A DNA stretch of 64,000 nucleotides from Aptenodytes patagonicus (lineage: Eukaryota > Chordata > Aves > Sphenisciformes > Spheniscidae). The notes under the pieces were generated by a model that did not search any database, was not told the DNA's origin, and was given only the letters and a program-made list of their open reading frames with translations. This document shows, piece by piece, positions 61,460 through 64,000 of this stretch. Position 1 is the first letter of the stretch, and each line of letters starts with the position of its first letter. The stretch covers positions 15,053,417 to 15,117,416 of the forward strand of contig NC_134959.1 of NCBI RefSeq assembly GCF_965638725.1, read 5' to 3'. Position numbers and translations under genes: made by a program.

Positions 61460-64000
61460 CTGAAATATAATTAGAAAAGAAGCCCAAATAAGTTTTTGAA
61501 AAAAAAGCCCAAAGCCAAACAAAAAAAAACCCAACCCTCCACAAAACCCAAAAAACCAACCCCAAACCCACTAACTTTCTACACAAATACACATTTCAGA
61601 ATCAGTAATAAAAGTGTTTAAAAAACTTTAACCAACCGCATGATTATTTAATTCTTAAAGGCTCAGTCCCACAATTCCAAATTACTTGTGGGCACTCACT
61701 TGGAGAATAGCCTAAATGCTTTAGATTTCTAGGTAAAATGATTCTTTTGAGCACCATTTCTATGTTAAAGTGAATCTCTACTATTTGTTACAAGTTGAGA
61801 GGAAATCAGCTATCCACATTTATTTTGAGATGAGTAGTGCCACGTCTTTTGCCTCATTGATTTACAAGCTCAGACTCAACATGTGAAAGTTCACTTTAAT
61901 TCTTATTAGTGTTAATCAGTTACTACTGTTTTTTCTTGTTTCACAGAATTAGCTAAATTCTCATGAACAAATTCTCAAATAATAAATTGATTTAATGACA
62001 ACAGGATTACAGTGGTTGCAAGTTAGGTCCTAGTAAGAGCATGTAATTATAAATAATTAAAGGAGAGACTGTAAGGGAAAAACAACATTCTTTGTTTCCT
62101 GAAAAGCAGTAGGGAAACAGACAAGTGTTGCAGCTATCAACACGTTCACTAACATCCCATTTGCAAAGTATCCGATAATTCCATTTAAATAAAAATCTTG
62201 TAATCTTTTGATTTCTGGCAAACTGATTCAGATCCTACGTAGATTCTTTGTTCATTCTCTAGAAAGCCTCTTAGTAAGTCATCTGGTTCCACAGCAGGAA
62301 TGGTATCAGCACCTCATAAGCACCGCAGTGAATTCAGCCCTTCACCAGATTAACAGAAATTAATTCAAGGGAACAAGTAGGCTTATGTAATCAATAAAAC
62401 AGTTTTTCACAAAGATATGACGTACAGTCAGTATTTTTTAAGTGTCAGATTTTTCTCTGCTTTGACAACTGACACATTATGCCTGAAATTGGAAATTATA
62501 AGTTAAGTGACAAAACGTAACAGAATGTGAATAAAGAACGTGAATTCACAGCCAACTCCTTTCTACCTCTCTACACTTTCTTCCAAGGCTTGATTCTGAA
62601 AGTTAGTATTTTGCTTCAGACAACTGGCTGTGGGCCATACTAGTTGCACTGCATCTTGCACAGTTGCAGTGAACAGAGGGGGGAAAAAAAAACCCCAAAC
62701 AACCACCACCACAACTTCTTTGGCAAAGCCAAACATCCTTTCAAGAAAAAGCAGAAACAAACTCCCATTCTTGGCTCCTGGAGATAGTCTGATAAGCGCA
62801 AGCATGCATTTGCCACTATAAAGCAGCAGCGATCCCAGTGGGAAGTCTCTGGAAAGTGACTGTGCAAGAGTATTATAAAAGCTCTTACACCAAGGGACTA
62901 CCAAGATAGGACACTTACTTTCAGAAGCAGCTCTTCAGCTTCTGTATCCTCTTATGGGGACAAACTACTTCGTATATTGGATGATGATAATTTTGAACCC
63001 CTATTCAATACAATGATTACTTTATGGTTCTATTTTTCTGAGCCTCCCCAGCCTCCACCAGCTTTTTAGGAGGAAGCTTGCCATGTGCCGTCAGGCATGT
63101 TTTGAAACAGGCCTGTTTAATCACGAGGTAAATATTCTGTATTATTGTGTTTTTAGAGCTATGATAATTTTATTTAAAAAGGCAAGATAAATGTCAACTA
63201 AATACACTTAGATGAGATCTGAACAGTCAGGCTGATGCAGTTACCTTTTTGTTAAGCTGAAACGCTATTAGCAAAAAGAAACAATAACAGTCGTCTTAAA
63301 GATTAGGCACGTTTTAGATTTAGTTTTTCCCCATGCAGAACCATGTAATGAGCAAGCAGATGTGGAAATATTTAAATAGGATTTGTACTTTCAGCCCTCT
63401 GTTGTGGGGGCAAGGTGTACTGCGTACATTGTTAGGTGAATTCCTAGATTATGGAATCTGTGGCAGACAGCATTAGCTGAGCAGCTTGTCTCTTTACGAA
63501 TGGGGATTTTTCTGCTAAGTTGAGATAACAGTATAGGACTTGAATCTTGAGTCTGTCCCCATTTTGTCACTGACTTCCCTTACATGATCTTGGCTAAATT
63601 GCTCAATCTCTAGGTCTCAATTTCTAAATCTAAAATTTGAGTAATTCTCAAATTAAAGTAAGCACATAATATCTGAAAGCACTGGTTCCAATATAAAAGT
63701 AGCAAGGAACAAGTTTAATTGTATTAAATTTGACTTAGTTATAAAAACAAAGTCTGTATTACTTGATCATGCTAGAATATAATAATTTTCTTTAAAAATT
63801 TGCTTCACTAATGCTGAATTCTGAAGGACTTTTCCCAAAAGAACAAGGTGCTGCTGTAATATTTAACATTGAAAAGCTTTTAGAATGACTTTTGAGTGAA
63901 ATATTTAGGATTATGAGGAGACTGCAACTGAGATCTTCCTTTTTTTCTTTCATCATACAAATGAAATGAATGTCAACTAAATTAAAGGAAATAAAAGAAA
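61460..64000 (-). other. ITFG1: ITFG1 intron continuing past the window edge
   Basis: I looked for the preceding ITFG1 exon, which should end in phase 1, and found no convincing acceptor-open frame-donor unit. An open frame at 62563-62904 has no family resemblance. A consensus donor-like GTAAGT at about 62920 is preceded by stops in all frames. Confidence 0.7.
61530..61569 (-). other. G-rich tract upstream of an ITFG1 acceptor
   Basis: The minus strand carries five G-runs of three or more (loops of about 3, 10, 9 and 2 nt). It lies 70-110 nt upstream of the acceptor of the ITFG1 exon 61459-61335, on the transcript-sense strand. Confidence 0.35.

Noticed and set aside
62563-62904. 113-codon minus-strand frame considered as the preceding ITFG1 exon
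   Set aside because: It contains a polyvaline stretch from a CCA/CAC-type simple repeat and no ITFG1-like sequence, and it lacks a matching phase 1 donor.
1-64000. CRISPR arrays, tRNA, rRNA, bacterial operons or viral genes
   Set aside because: No repeated spacer structure, no tRNA cloverleaf sequence and no bacterial- or virus-type protein were seen; the two genes are split vertebrate genes.

Overview
The window looks like nuclear DNA from a bird. CR1 (chicken-repeat-1) LINE fragments of three ages are present, the youngest ending in the ATTCTATG-type octamers typical of avian CR1. Introns are compact, and two vertebrate genes can be read exon by exon on the minus strand with near-identity to their known orthologues. 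The exact species cannot be told from the sequence alone.

Gene 1 is NETO2 (neuropilin and tolloid-like 2), an auxiliary subunit of kainate-type glutamate receptors. It is complete: nine coding exons on the minus strand, from the ATG at 47436 to the TAA at 14873. Every splice site is GT/AG, every phase matches, and the spliced frame is exactly 525 codons plus stop, the length I know for human NETO2. It encodes a signal peptide, CUB1, a linker, CUB2, an LDL-receptor class A module, one transmembrane helix and a ~155-residue cytoplasmic tail. Exon 1 lies in a strong CpG island (about 46.94-48.42 kb, with a further GC-rich block to 49.31 kb). Two short upstream ORFs lie just 5' of the start codon, and two Pumilio-type UGUAUAUA sites sit within 65 nt of the stop codon.

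Gene 2 is ITFG1 (integrin-alpha FG-GAP repeat containing 1; TIP/LINKIN). Only its last four coding exons are present (61459 down to the TGA at 55010), encoding the end of the ectodomain, the single transmembrane helix and a short charged tail. The rest lies beyond the right edge. ITFG1 lies upstream of NETO2 on the same strand, as in the human 16q12.1 arrangement, so ITFG1 transcription runs toward the NETO2 promoter with about 7.2 kb between its likely poly(A) site and the NETO2 start codon.

Layout: 1-~12.6 kb, AT-rich DNA downstream of NETO2 with no gene I can support; ~12.6-14.87 kb, probable NETO2 3' UTR; 14.87-47.44 kb, NETO2 exons and introns, with an old plus-strand CR1 at 20.1-21.3 kb (intron 7), a young minus-strand CR1 at 41.0-42.0 kb and a very old CR1-like piece at 36.2-36.6 kb (both intron 1); 46.9-49.8 kb, promoter island; 49.8-54.7 kb, AT-rich intergenic DNA; 54.7-64 kb, ITFG1 3' end, including a nearly perfect 200-bp direct duplication inside one intron.

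No bacterial-type system, CRISPR array, tRNA or rRNA was seen. I found no wholly new gene system. The best leads are the intronic duplication, the tandem uORFs, the paired Pumilio sites, the 89-nt retained-intron candidate in NETO2, and an unexplained exon-like structure on the plus strand at 8.6 kb.
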